A stretch of DNA of 64,000 bases from Fragilaria crotonensis (Eukaryota > Bacillariophyta > Fragilariophyceae > Fragilariales > Fragilariaceae), in the NCBI GenBank assembly GCA_022925895.1, contig JAKSYS010000227.1:1-64000 (forward strand), read 5' to 3'. Positions 50,745 through 60,702 of this stretch are shown one piece after another. A program made the position numbers and the translations under genes. The notes beneath the pieces were generated by a model. The model was not told where the DNA came from. It searched no databases and saw only the letters and a list, made by a program, of their open reading frames with translations. The number at the start of each line of letters is the position of its first letter. Position 1 is the stretch's first letter.

Positions 50745-52184
50745 TCAATGATCTGCTGGAGTCGACCTGATTAGGACCTCTCGCAGGAGCTGCAGTGCAA
50801 TTACTTGTTGCTGGTGGACAGATTTGACCTCGACCTGAAGTTGCCGGACCTGATAATTGAGCACGAAGTTTTGAACAAGCAAGGCGAACAAAACCACAAC
50901 AACGGCCGGTGAAGGCCAGACGGAAAACCACTTCCTCACTGTCGGCCTATAGTCCAAATCTTGGACAGGGCTGACCGAGCTGGTTTTGCTTTGACCTTGA
51001 ACATGATCGGCAAGCATGGCGAGGTACCCAGTGTACCAACTCTTGATTTCAACCTTCGTAGATGATTCTATCACTCGCTTGAAAACGGTCATCTTCGTGA
51101 AGACAGTCTTGTGAAGCACAGTGAAACAAATTTCGTGGCTTGAAATCTCCTCCACCAACCAGTGGTCGGCCACGTGAAAGGCATCAGCACCGGGGACCCC
51201 AGAAACTTTTGTTGTCGTCGCCAAACAAATTCCAAAGTCGCCGTAGCGACTTAAGGTCTGCACTCTGGTAGCCATAGTTGAGGACGGACCGATGCCAAAG
51301 TTGTTGGCGATTGGATGGCAAAACGATATTGTTCGTTTCAAGCAGTCATCATCATCAAGTTTCCACTTCGTGGCCTTCACTTGTGTATCACCAATTATTT
51401 GTTCCTGATAATGGATCATCGAATGAGGAGCATCATCCGCTAAGAAAAGGTCGAAAAAATGACTCAGTGAACAGTTCAATATGACATTGTCAATGGCTCG
51501 CTCTTTGTATATAGATTCTTGCTTCCGCTTCTCTTTCTTCCAGTCCTCCATTAGATTCTCGGTACAAGTGCTCGTCGCGAACGACGCTTCTCCGTTAGAT
51601 GCTTTTCGCGTTGGCTTGTCTTCACACAACAGCTCAACCTGAGGGCGATCACTCCGTGTCGATTCGAAAATGATCTCTGGATGTATTTCGGTTGGACACG
51701 ATTGGGCTCTGACTCTTGGATTTCCAGGCTGCGACGATACTGTTAGATCGACGCTGTCAGGCGAAGCAGAAGGTTCCGATTCTAGTTGGATTGTAGATGA
51801 CTCTCGAGGCATCACATTATTCAAGAGAGTTCGTACTACGGCGACAACTCGTTCACGACTAGAGAGTGATTTGAACACAAAGTCCTCACCATCCATCATG
51901 GAGATCCATATGCTCGTTGACCTGTACGTCTTGATGTCTGTTATCTCAGATAGCGACATGCTGAGTCGACGTTCAAACCCAAAGATGTTCGAAAAGAAGA
52001 GAACAGCCCTGCTGGCAACGTAGATCCTCCCATGCTGCCGACTATATGTACACGGAAAACTTCCATAGCAGTTTCCAACAGACTGATCGAAGATTGCGTG
52101 CACCATTTCTGTGCTGGCGAAATCCTCGGGCGGAAGCCGAGGCAAAGAATGATTCGCCGTGGTTACCTCCTGCGAGTTGCTCAT
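50745..52184 (-). CDS. GRAM-VASt domain membrane protein, copy 2
   Basis: A 479-residue relative of the protein at 34201-35853, same domain order. The GRAM domain is at about 27-125 and clearer than in copy 1 (GSFPCTYSRQHGRIYVASRA, LFFSNIFGFERRLSMSLSEI). VASt spans about 235-395 (LSHFFDLFLADDAPHSMIHY, RTISFCHPIAN, GADAFHVADHWLVEE, TVFTKMTVFKRVIESS). One membrane helix near 426-443 (AVVVVLFALLVQNFVLNY) and a short tail follow. Expected to be ER-anchored and to carry sterol or another lipid between membranes, by family. The two copies are diverged, so the duplication is old. Confidence 0.87.
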   Translation of the reverse strand: MSNSQEVTTANHSLPRLPPEDFASTEMVHAIFDQSVGNCYGSFPCTYSRQHGRIYVASRAVLFFSNIFGFERRLSMSLSEITDIKTYRSTSIWISMMDGEDFVFKSLSSRERVVAVVRTLLNNVMPRESSTIQLESEPSASPDSVDLTVSSQPGNPRVRAQSCPTEIHPEIIFESTRSDRPQVELLCEDKPTRKASNGEASFATSTCTENLMEDWKKEKRKQESIYKERAIDNVILNCSLSHFFDLFLADDAPHSMIHYQEQIIGDTQVKATKWKLDDDDCLKRTISFCHPIANNFGIGPSSTMATRVQTLSRYGDFGICLATTTKVSGVPGADAFHVADHWLVEEISSHEICFTVLHKTVFTKMTVFKRVIESSTKVEIKSWYTGYLAMLADHVQGQSKTSSVSPVQDLDYRPTVRKWFSVWPSPAVVVVLFALLVQNFVLNYQVRQLQVEVKSVHQQQVIALQLLREVLIRSTPADH

Positions 52185-52520
52185 TGTAGACTAGGACACT
52201 TGTGCTGGCACCTTTATCAAAAGCACGACGGCCAATCTTGGAATCTTCATGGATCTTGGACGACTGAAGACGAAAATCGTACTCCGAGTAGGTCGGTTTT
52301 GTTATTATGGGATTTCTGCATGATATATGTTTACGCGATAAAGCGGAGCAACCGCAAGTACTAGTACGGTAGACGGGTTACTGGAAATGGATACTGTAGC
52401 GTTACCGTAGACTCTAGTACTCCAGTACTATCTTACAACAGTTTCGTAGTACTTGTACAGTATACTAGTACTTGTGCCTTGTGCCGCACAGTCAGGCACG
52501 ATTCACGATTCCATAATCCG
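52185..52520. promoter_or_regulatory. Divergent intergenic region, 336 bp
   Basis: Lies between the starts of the GRAM-VASt protein and the YGG-repeat protein. AGTAC-type motifs cluster at 52358-52470. No gene. Confidence 0.5.
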
Positions 52521-53861
52521 ATGCAGCGATGGGCTCTTGTTGAAGACGGCGATTCGAGATGTTGGTCACTGCCACTGCGAGCGTCGTCCAGCGCTAAGAG
52601 CCACTTGTTGGTTCTTTGCCTCATTTTGTTAGTTAACGTCAATGTGCATGCATTTCAGAGTCCATCTGAAAGGTTTCAACACCCAACTACCAAATTATGG
52701 GCGCGTTCTGTGGACCCGTTGGAACAGCAAATCAGTCGAGCTCCCCAAAATCGCAAACCAAATTATTATTGGAACGATATTGAAAATGTCCGACGTGAGC
52801 TCGTAGAATTCTGGAAGAACGTGAACATCACCTCGTTTCCACAAACCCGACCGCCGATACCCTCAGAAGCGTTACTTAGCCACTTTGAACGATACGATCT
52901 GCGCCGAGTCATCGCCAAGTATGGGGGGAGGAGCGATCTCTCGTACGATCTTGGTGGAGTAGAAGTTATCCCCGGAAAGTGGAAAGATGCTGTCCGGGAC
53001 AGTTTGATCGTGCAAGAGCTCTTGCAAAATGAATCGCATGGACTCCGACCTGACGTGCCTCCGTTGTCACCCCAGCAAAAGAAGGCATTTCGAGAGAGTG
53101 CGGATGGAACGCTTATCTCACGAGTAAGCGCTACTAGATGGTCCTATAAGTGCAAAGCGGAGCGACGACCGATCAAGTACTGGAGTCTTGGAAAGGTGGT
53201 TGAAAGTCTGTACGAACACCTGGATGAGATTCGTGACGTGCTGAACCGACCGGCAGTTTGGATGCCTCGACCGGCTGAAATCCGAGAAGGTCGTGAAGAT
53301 CTGTTTCATGCGATTGCGCGCTTTGGCGGTGCTAAGGAGATTGCTGAAATCGCTGGTTTAGTAGCGTACCATGAATGGCGCTATTTTGACGGACAGCTCG
53401 AGTTAATGAAAGCCTTGACTTTGTACTTGGATGAACGCCACGGAGGCGATCGAATGTTCTTTCCCACGTGCACTGAAATAAAAGAGAGTGGGTGCATGTC
53501 ACTCTACTACGCTATCCAACGCTATGGTGGCCGTAAATTTCTGATGAGTCGCTTCGGGATGGAGGCACCAAAACGTTCTCACAGAAGTTATTTGGAAATG
53601 AGTTTCGGCCCGTTCTCGCTAGATTTCGCTATTGACTTGCTAGAATACATTCGAAATGATCACATGGAACGTAAAGCTCCACTCAAACCGGCTGTGATTC
53701 GAATGCCGACGGAGTACGTTCTCTTCCAGCAGGGGCGCAGTGATCTGATCGATGGCATTCAGAAATACGGTGGTTACGAGAATGTTGCTCGAAGGTTGGG
53801 ACTTGCCCATTTCGATGCCATTCCTCCCAGCAAGGTGAATAATAACGTAGGAAGGCGGTAA
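52521..53861 (+). CDS. Plastid-type protein with four YGG repeats, function unknown
   Basis: A 446-residue protein. A positively charged lead is followed by a signal core (SHLLVLCLILLVNVNVHA) and FQSP, the plastid-import cleavage motif. The mature part has four diverged repeats of roughly 80-100 residues built on MP...E...GR-DL..AI.[RK][YF]GG...[IV]A...G[LM]: see LRRVIAKYGGRSDLSY, GREDLFHAIARFGGAKEIAE, MSLYYAIQRYGGRKFLMS and GRSDLIDGIQKYGGYENVAR with RLGL. I know similar repeats from plastid proteins of algae and plants but can give no reaction. An organelle RNA or DNA role is a guess. I take the first ATG (52521); the frame opens at TTG 52479. Stops of this gene and the exonuclease are only 12 bp apart. 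Confidence 0.78.
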   Translation: MQRWALVEDGDSRCWSLPLRASSSAKSHLLVLCLILLVNVNVHAFQSPSERFQHPTTKLWARSVDPLEQQISRAPQNRKPNYYWNDIENVRRELVEFWKNVNITSFPQTRPPIPSEALLSHFERYDLRRVIAKYGGRSDLSYDLGGVEVIPGKWKDAVRDSLIVQELLQNESHGLRPDVPPLSPQQKKAFRESADGTLISRVSATRWSYKCKAERRPIKYWSLGKVVESLYEHLDEIRDVLNRPAVWMPRPAEIREGREDLFHAIARFGGAKEIAEIAGLVAYHEWRYFDGQLELMKALTLYLDERHGGDRMFFPTCTEIKESGCMSLYYAIQRYGGRKFLMSRFGMEAPKRSHRSYLEMSFGPFSLDFAIDLLEYIRNDHMERKAPLKPAVIRMPTEYVLFQQGRSDLIDGIQKYGGYENVARRLGLAHFDAIPPSKVNNNVGRR

Positions 53862-53873
53862 TTTGTACATTTA

Positions 53874-54908
53874 TCAATTGCTACGCTCAATTATGATGCC
53901 CAACGATGAAACATCGAAGGTGAGCGGTGGGTTGGGTCTAAGCGCCTTTATCGTACTTTGAAGACGACAAACATCTCTTCGCACATCGGATGGAATTCGT
54001 TTCTTGTAACGTCGAGTTTGAAAGGGCGCCAAGAGACCTGTCAACTCTGTTCTGGCCGACTTGCGCTCCATGGCCAAGACCGTCATTTCTTCGATAGACT
54101 GCTGGTTCTGCAACAAACTCTGCAAGCGAAGTGGACAGAATGTGTCTGGATCTCTTGAATTCAACTCGTCGACAATTGCAGCACCGGCCCATGCATCTCT
54201 GGCACAATAGGCGATCTGCTTATCGCTCAATGGCATTTGGTTCCAGTTGCCAGCAGCCAATTTTCTTGATTTGAGTAAATCAATATTTAGAATTGCCTTA
54301 CTGAGACGTTTCAAGCCAGTTGTTTCCTTTCCGTTTGGACCAACACCGATCCCCCCTAGATTTAGTCGAGACCTCGCTTTCAAGCCACCCCATGCGTGGC
54401 ATAGTTCAATCAAATCTTTATCGATCCCAACACCTGCCTTGATGATGGCTTCATCCGACAAGACAGCCTCTAGGATTGGTGCTGCGGCCATACTGGGGCC
54501 ACCAGACTTTCGGAACAAATGGACGACCAGACAGGCGTCGGTAGTTGCCAACTGTACCGTACAAGGACCTTCAAACCTTGGATGGATCGTCCAGGGTGTG
54601 CTGGGGTTGCTTTCCACGTCAAATCCGAGGACGCACCAAGGGGAGGATACATTTTCCGAGAGCCACCTCGATATCGTCACGGGGGAGTTGGTGTAAACGA
54701 CAGGTATCGATCGACTGTGCAAACCAATGTTCGATGATTCAGCTGGTGATTCGAAGGAAGAGTAATCTGCAAGTGGCAGGGGCGGCAACATCAGCTCTGC
54801 CGAAAAGTAGCGAGTGTTCTGACGGACTTGAGGTGCGACTACAACATTTACACCGAGAGCATTCAGCGAATTTGTGAGGCAGAAGACAAGGATGAGACGG
54901 ATCGACAT
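53874..54908 (-). CDS. DEDDy 3'-5' exonuclease with signal-like N-terminus
   Basis: A 344-residue RNase D/WRN-type exonuclease domain protein. The DEDDy residues are visible: D97 and E99 in LGFDVESNP, an aspartate in GVGIDKDLIEL (163 or 165), and Y234 with D238 in IAYCARDAW. The core also has VQLAT and GLKRLSKAILNIDLLKSRKL, where WRN-like enzymes have a similar helix. Residues 1-18 (LILVFCLTNSLNA) are a signal-like core followed by LGVN, which suggests organelle targeting, perhaps plastid. A basic C-terminal extension of about 90 residues (RRYKKRIP) has no match I know. The frame opens at TTG; ATG 54908 is used. It could trim RNA or DNA in an organelle. Confidence 0.85.
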   Translation of the reverse strand: MSIRLILVFCLTNSLNALGVNVVVAPQVRQNTRYFSAELMLPPLPLADYSSFESPAESSNIGLHSRSIPVVYTNSPVTISRWLSENVSSPWCVLGFDVESNPSTPWTIHPRFEGPCTVQLATTDACLVVHLFRKSGGPSMAAAPILEAVLSDEAIIKAGVGIDKDLIELCHAWGGLKARSRLNLGGIGVGPNGKETTGLKRLSKAILNIDLLKSRKLAAGNWNQMPLSDKQIAYCARDAWAGAAIVDELNSRDPDTFCPLRLQSLLQNQQSIEEMTVLAMERKSARTELTGLLAPFQTRRYKKRIPSDVRRDVCRLQSTIKALRPNPPLTFDVSSLGIIIERSN

Positions 54909-57197
54909 GACCAAGAGATCAGTCCGCTTTTAAGAAATCGATAATCCACAGTTCTTAGGTTGATCTCTCGTTCATGAGAACATTTCAATCAATTGGACGA
55001 GGTGTTCATCGGCAGTTCTTCCGATACGCCCAGTTTTCGAGATTGGTTCAGAAGACATCAACTGGAACCCACATTGCTCGTTGCACATACTACTGTAGAA
55101 GTAATACTAGATTGCACGCAGAGACAGTTCCGCATCAGGCACGAACAGCTTGTTTCATGAAAGTCTAAATTTCTAAACAGGCACCAAAGGTATCATACTT
55201 TTCAGTAGAGTACAGAATTAAAAAACACTAAATACCGCACGTACTCGAAACACGGATTAGATACTTAATAAATGCCATGAACAGATGCCAAACTTGCATG
55301 CCGTCAATGTTCAGATCAAAATTTAAATTGGTGGCGGGTGGCGGTGTCTTTCCTGCATCTGTGGAAATCTGGACTTTTCTTACAAAAAATGCTAAAATCG
55401 GACGATATGGATGACGAATGACACTGGACGACGGTATATATAAAAACAGAATCACAGCCAGTATACTCGAGTTCGCGCCCGGAGTACAAGGATCACATGG
55501 GTCCGATTAGAATGCAACGAAATGATTTCAAGCTGTAACAATGCATTCCAATCGGATCCTAGCAGGTGTCTACAGCACCTGAGAGAGTTATTTACCCCCG
55601 TGTTTGCTTGCTCATATTGGCAATTGTTCCTGTTATCATCATGCTGCAGGTACATGACACATCATCCGTCGGACTCCAAAGCTGGTCAGCATCTAAAGAC
55701 CTGTATAAAGGTGCATGGTTTAAATGGGCAGTAGGCCAGTATTTATTGTCATAAAGTTATTTGAGGTTTGCTGTATGAATTTTCCCTCCCTACTATATTT
55801 TTGCAGTCATGACAATTTTTGATGATGGTTTAGGGCATTGAGTAATGACTGGCCATTGAACAGTGATGTGCAGTGTAAAACATGGAACATTCAGAACATG
55901 GTCAGCAAGACATTGATTCAGGGACATAACATGGCCTACACCTACTATGCTGCATTGAAGGAGTTGTCAAGATGGCAACTTGAGGCTTTCCAGCCCTGGG
56001 TGCATTTGGCTGCATGGACCGCAAGCATCAGTACTTCACGTAAACTGCTGCTACCCTTGAAGCTGGAATGCCATTTGTTTGATACCGGTGGAGACATTGA
56101 TCAAGCTCCAAAGGCTGTGCCAGAGCAGGTCACCTTCTTCATACAGCAACCAAAAGTGCATAAGCTACTATTCTACATGTGCAGCCATTGACAAACACAA
56201 CAGGCTTTGACAGGATGACCTACAAGCAAATTTAAAAGAAGATTGAGACAAAGGATTGGTCAATGCAAGTTTATATCATATCAATTTCTTTGATGATTGT
56301 CATTGACACTTGGTTGGTCTATTCCATCTTCTAGAACATGCCAGTCAGAATTGGCTACAATCAAAAGAAGTTCTATATTTTCTTGCAGACGAGCTGATTG
56401 ACAATTCCTATGGAAATAGAGGTCGAGCGGAATGACCTTGATCATCACCAACTGGGAGGTCATTTCAAGATGCTTGCATCAGAGTGCTTGAAAGCACAGG
56501 CCCATGTGCCAGTGTGCACACTCATTTAACTCGTGTGAAGTGCCTAAACAATAGCAAAGGTGAAAAAACCACTTTCAGGTGTCAAGGGAGGTGCAAGGAG
56601 TGCAAATAGAAGATGACATGGCAGTGCTTCTGACTGTGATGATGACTGAAAAACAGTGTAACTTTGTGCAACCCAAAATGGACAACGGTGTTTTTGAGTC
56701 ACCTATCTTGTAACCATGCATGCACACTTGAATGAGTGATACTAAGCCTAATGTCAATAGTTCAATCTGCAGTTGTTAGTATCAGCTTATTGGTCAACAA
56801 CATTTTGGTATAGAGAGAGTAATTTGTCTACACAACATCGGTTTTTTGATGGGGTCGATTAAGGCAAAACGACGGGATGCTTACTAATTAAGGCATGGAC
56901 CGGGTGGATAGACACAACGAGACTGTATGACGAAAGTCACTCGACAAGCAATACCGTCAACTGGTACTCGGAATACTCGACTTTACCATGTTTACATAAA
57001 ACACAGTTTTGTTCGTTTCAACTACGTACCGCTACTGGTAACATTCGGGTCAGGTGTAGACCATATAGCTCAGACTCGTGCTGGACTGTGGAGCTCGGTC
57101 TACCAGTAGGTTCCTTTTGCCTAATTGGGAAGGCGATTACGGCGATAGGTACTTATTCGCTGTAACACTCGAAATATATTCAGCAGTACTAAGTTGG
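54909..57197. other. 2.3-kb region without a recognisable gene
   Basis: Lower GC than the genes around it. Short plus frames at 54974-55168, 55566-55754 and 55838-56191 have no motif I recognise; the last (117 codons) is the longest and reads WQLEAFQPWVHLAAWTASIS. I see no ends, direct repeats or catalytic motifs that would identify a mobile element. It may hold decayed sequence or a non-coding RNA. A possible promoter for the exonuclease is at its left end. Confidence 0.4.
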
Positions 57198-59117
57198 CTA
57201 CGAGGCAACGTTCCCGTTAGTATGCGCCCTTTCAGCCTCAAGGTCTTCCAGGGAATAACCGTCCCTTCCAGATCGCAAGCTCTGACACAAAAGGGGATGG
57301 TCCCCTTCGCCTTCGGGATAAGTATTAACTTCCTCGCGTTCCTCATTTCTAGATTCACGTTTTCGTCGCTTCTGACGATGGCCAGTATCAAAGTCACTTC
57401 CAGGTCCCAAGATGCGTTTTGCAGAAAAGCCAGGCGGTGGCGCTGGGGTCGATGATGGTTTCTCAAGCAGCACATCAGCAGTCGTCGCCACCCGCATCAG
57501 AATGCGAGCAGTGGTACCTCGTCGACCATATCGGTCGTTAGCAACCTTGCGCATGGGTCGCAGACAAAAGCGCCACCCCATTCTTCCAAAATCTGGTGTT
57601 GGGATGTCCTCGAATCTGGCAACTATTTCGTCAGGAGGCGGGGATAATATGGGCTGCGAAAGACCCTGCAAGGCACGTGCTGAAGAAAACTTATCGAGAA
57701 AATGCACGTTGCACGAAATCTCTCCGAGCCACTCGACAAATGAAGGTCCAAAGGCAGAAAAATGTGCTAGTACGTCATTCGTACGAATCTGCTTGAAAGC
57801 AGACCAGTCCACGCTGAAGATGTGGATCTTTTCTTCCGTCAATTTTATTGGTTCACTGTCAAACATATCGCGATCGTTTTCCTCCTCGACAGCATCTTCA
57901 GGAGGACTCACCCATAACTCCTTTGGTGGATCAGTTCGATGCTGACGAACCAACTCTTCGTTATCCCATGCCTCCGCCATTGCAAGAGGCAAATCCTCTA
58001 CAGCGTCCATTTGATCCTCGTTTTGATATCCATGATCGTCTGCTTCGTTATCCCGCTCTCGCTTTGCTGTATTAATACCAAATCTCTCCGCACGTGCGCG
58101 TTGTCTTTCTTGTTCCTCCGGGCTCATCATATCAATACCCGTTGCAAATCCTTGTTGCGGATTCGACCTCAGTCTTTTTGCTTTTGACCAGTCGAGGAAG
58201 GCTTCTGGATTCGGTTCCTTGTACGGAATCCCAAACTTGATGGCTCTAGCTTTCGCCTTCTTGCATTCCACTTCATATGCCTCCATCATGGCTTTCGTAT
58301 CGTTATCCGCAATTGCAGCGTCAATATTCACCATGGGGAGACCATTCGTATCGAGACTTTCCAGAAAGGTGCGCAGTGCCACTGGGACTGTAGTAACCAC
58401 GACCTGTCGCACCTTGAGAGATCGAGGAGACTTGCCAACCGCAGAATTACCCAGGCCAACAAATCGAACTGCATCGAGTCCCGATCTCAACTGATTGTAG
58501 AGACTATCATCAAAGACCCCAATGCACTGTTCGCCAGGAACCATACCGACCCCAACGAAAAGCTTGCCCCCGACAAGGCAGAGCCAGTACCTGACCCACG
58601 AATCATTAGCACACACCCGGCTCGCTATTTGAACGTCCACGGCTTCATTTGCAGATGGCAAGCGACGACGAATAACTGTCGAAACGTTGCCAGATGCTCC
58701 AAAGTGAACAACGTAGGTTTTGCCCATTACAAATTGTGAATCTGGAGACAAGGCCACAGCGATACATTCACTAGCCATGGCTAGAATAGGAAATCTTCAG
58801 GAATTGGCACTACCAGCTAGCAGCGTATACGCACAAAGTCATTAGGTTTCTAACTCACCTTCCAACATGACTGTCACCCCAGCCCCAGCATTACATCCCA
58901 ATGGCAGTCTTAAATTTGGATGAAAATGGGCATCATCCCAACCGCCGAATTGTCGTGTCATGGGCATGATTCGAATCGTGGTACCTGGTTGCAACATATT
59001 GCATGGGTAGTCTGACTGTGATGATGTAGAAACAGTCCATGTGGAGACATCCAACCAAGCGGGTAGGTATGTGCACGCCGACGGAATGTTTACTTCGACT
59101 TCTCGCATCGACGACAT
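57198..59117 (-). CDS. NCBP3-like protein with FAMeT-type N-terminal domain, two exons
   Basis: Exon 1 is 58859-59117, intron 58781-58858 (78 nt, phase 1), exon 2 57198-58780; 613 residues. The N-terminal 230 residues fit the farnesoic acid O-methyltransferase-like (PF12248 type) beta domain: GWDDAHFHP, VTVMLEAMASECIAVALSP, GNVSTVIRRR, VRYWLCLVGGKLFVGVG, VRFVGLGNS. The middle has AKARAIKFGIPYKEPNPEAF and RARAERFGI, like the Tho1/MOS11 motif of mRNA-export factors. The C-terminal part has HIFSVDWSAFKQIRTNDVLA and EWLGEISCNVHFLD, close to the cap-binding RRM of NCBP3 with its WLDD-type motif (here WLGE). The tail is basic. A role in mRNA cap binding or export is inferred. The first exon is easy to miss because exon 2 begins with its own ATG. 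Confidence 0.8.
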
Positions 59118-60157
59118 GGTGAACTCCAGAGACTTGAGTGCAACTGATGAGCTGGAGCCTGAAACGGTTGAACACTTAAATAGCAAGGGAAAGGGTTTTC
59201 AACCTGATGTTCATGTGAGCAGGGTAGACGAGAGGCACACACAGCAAATTCATGCATCTGCAACAATAGTTAGATTCGTACCAAAGCTCTGAATTTTGGG
59301 TTGTCAGATTCAGTATTCAATATCTCTATATTGTTTTTACTTGGACTCCGAAGTTGTATGCATATGACATATATTGCTGAGGGATTGGATATTGGAGAAA
59401 CTCGTACTCCGAGTATCATTTCATGATTTACTACTAGCTACGAGCGTAGTGTTTTAGTTAAACTTGTACTGGAGTACGGAGTGGACATGTACGGGTACTC
59501 CATACTGGTTACTGGTACCGTGTGTTCGAATGTCTGCGAGGAGCGTGCACGGACCGTACAGGGTGGACAGGTATAAGTATCATACCTTGTACCAGTGCTG
59601 CAGGAGTGCACGAGAAGCTCATGTATTTGCCGTCTCGTACGGTCGATGTTCGATGTGTCCAGGACACAGACAAGCATCCAGAGCAACTTTACCCCTTACT
59701 CCTTTCTCAAAACCCAAACCTTGACAGATCGAGGTACTGCCTTGTAGGTTTGTTAATTGGTCCGTATTCCTCTGACGAAGGGGTGTGATGAACGATGCTG
59801 ACCATGGCGAAGCTTTTGAAGTTGTTTCATTAGCATACGGCGCCCTCGTCCATAAATTGTGTCTTGTTGTGTGGCTCTGGTCAAGAGATAACTTGAAAGT
59901 TGCAACGAAATCGAATGGAAACCGCGCTAGAGTGATGCGTAATTTGGGCCCCTTGCAAACAACAGTAGAACACAGAGTGAACTGCAGATACGATCATCAC
60001 CCAATCCGATAGATGTGCTCGTGCCAGACTTCTGAAGCATTTTTTGAAGCCGTGGCTCCCGTCTCTCGTTCATTTCAACCTCTCCCAAACTCGTAGCTCA
60101 CAAACTTTCCGTGCTCGTTACACCCACAGTTTTCTCCCCCTTCTAGAATAATTCAAG
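59118..60157. other. 1-kb intergenic region upstream of eL21
   Basis: No gene. Divergent from the NCBP3-like gene. GTACTCCGTAC-type motifs at 59400-59600. A pyrimidine-rich stretch (TTTTCTCCCCCTTCTAG, 60129-60145) lies just before the eL21 start, as is common for ribosomal protein genes. Confidence 0.5.
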
Positions 60158-60649
60158 ATGCCTCACTCCTTCGGTACACGAGCGCGCACGCGCCACATGT
60201 TCGCCAAGAAGTTCCGTCAACACGGACCTATCCACCTAAGTCAATATTTGATGAAGGTGAAGGTTGGTGATTATGTTGACATTTTCGCTGATCCATCCAT
60301 CCACAAGGGTATGCCGCACAAGGGTTACCACGGAAGAACCGGAATCGTCTTCAACGTTACCAAGTCGGCTGTTGGTGTTCGTGTTAACAAGCTTGTGAAT
60401 GGACGCATTCTTGAGAAGCGTATTCATGTTCGTATTGAGCACGTTCGCAAGTCCAAGTGTCAGAAGGAAATTTTGGCACGAAAGGTTGCCAATGAGGCTG
60501 CCAAGGAGGAGGCTCGCAAGACTGGCGTCAAGGTCAACTTGAAGCGCACTCCGACGCTCCCTAAGGAAGCCTATTTCTTGCTCGCTCCAGGAGGCGAGGG
60601 AACGCCAGTCACTACAATTCAACCATTGCCATTCAGTGATCTTCTCTAA
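60158..60649 (+). CDS. RPL21: 60S ribosomal protein eL21
   Basis: A 163-residue protein, the usual eL21 length. It begins [20 protein letters not shown] and carries [36 protein letters not shown] (SH3-like core), [31 protein letters not shown] and the C-terminal [10 protein letters not shown]. Part of the cytosolic large subunit. No intron. High certainty. Confidence 0.98.
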   Translation: MPHSFGTRARTRHMFAKKFRQHGPIHLSQYLMKVKVGDYVDIFADPSIHKGMPHKGYHGRTGIVFNVTKSAVGVRVNKLVNGRILEKRIHVRIEHVRKSKCQKEILARKVANEAAKEEARKTGVKVNLKRTPTLPKEAYFLLAPGGEGTPVTTIQPLPFSDLL

Positions 60650-60702
60650 ACAACATTTGAGTAGCAAAAAAATTGTTTCTTTCATTTGCGATTGTCTCAT
60701 TT

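Noticed and set aside
55838-56191. 117-codon plus frame in the 55-57 kb region
   Set aside because: No recognisable motif or splice partner; kept only as part of the unassigned region.
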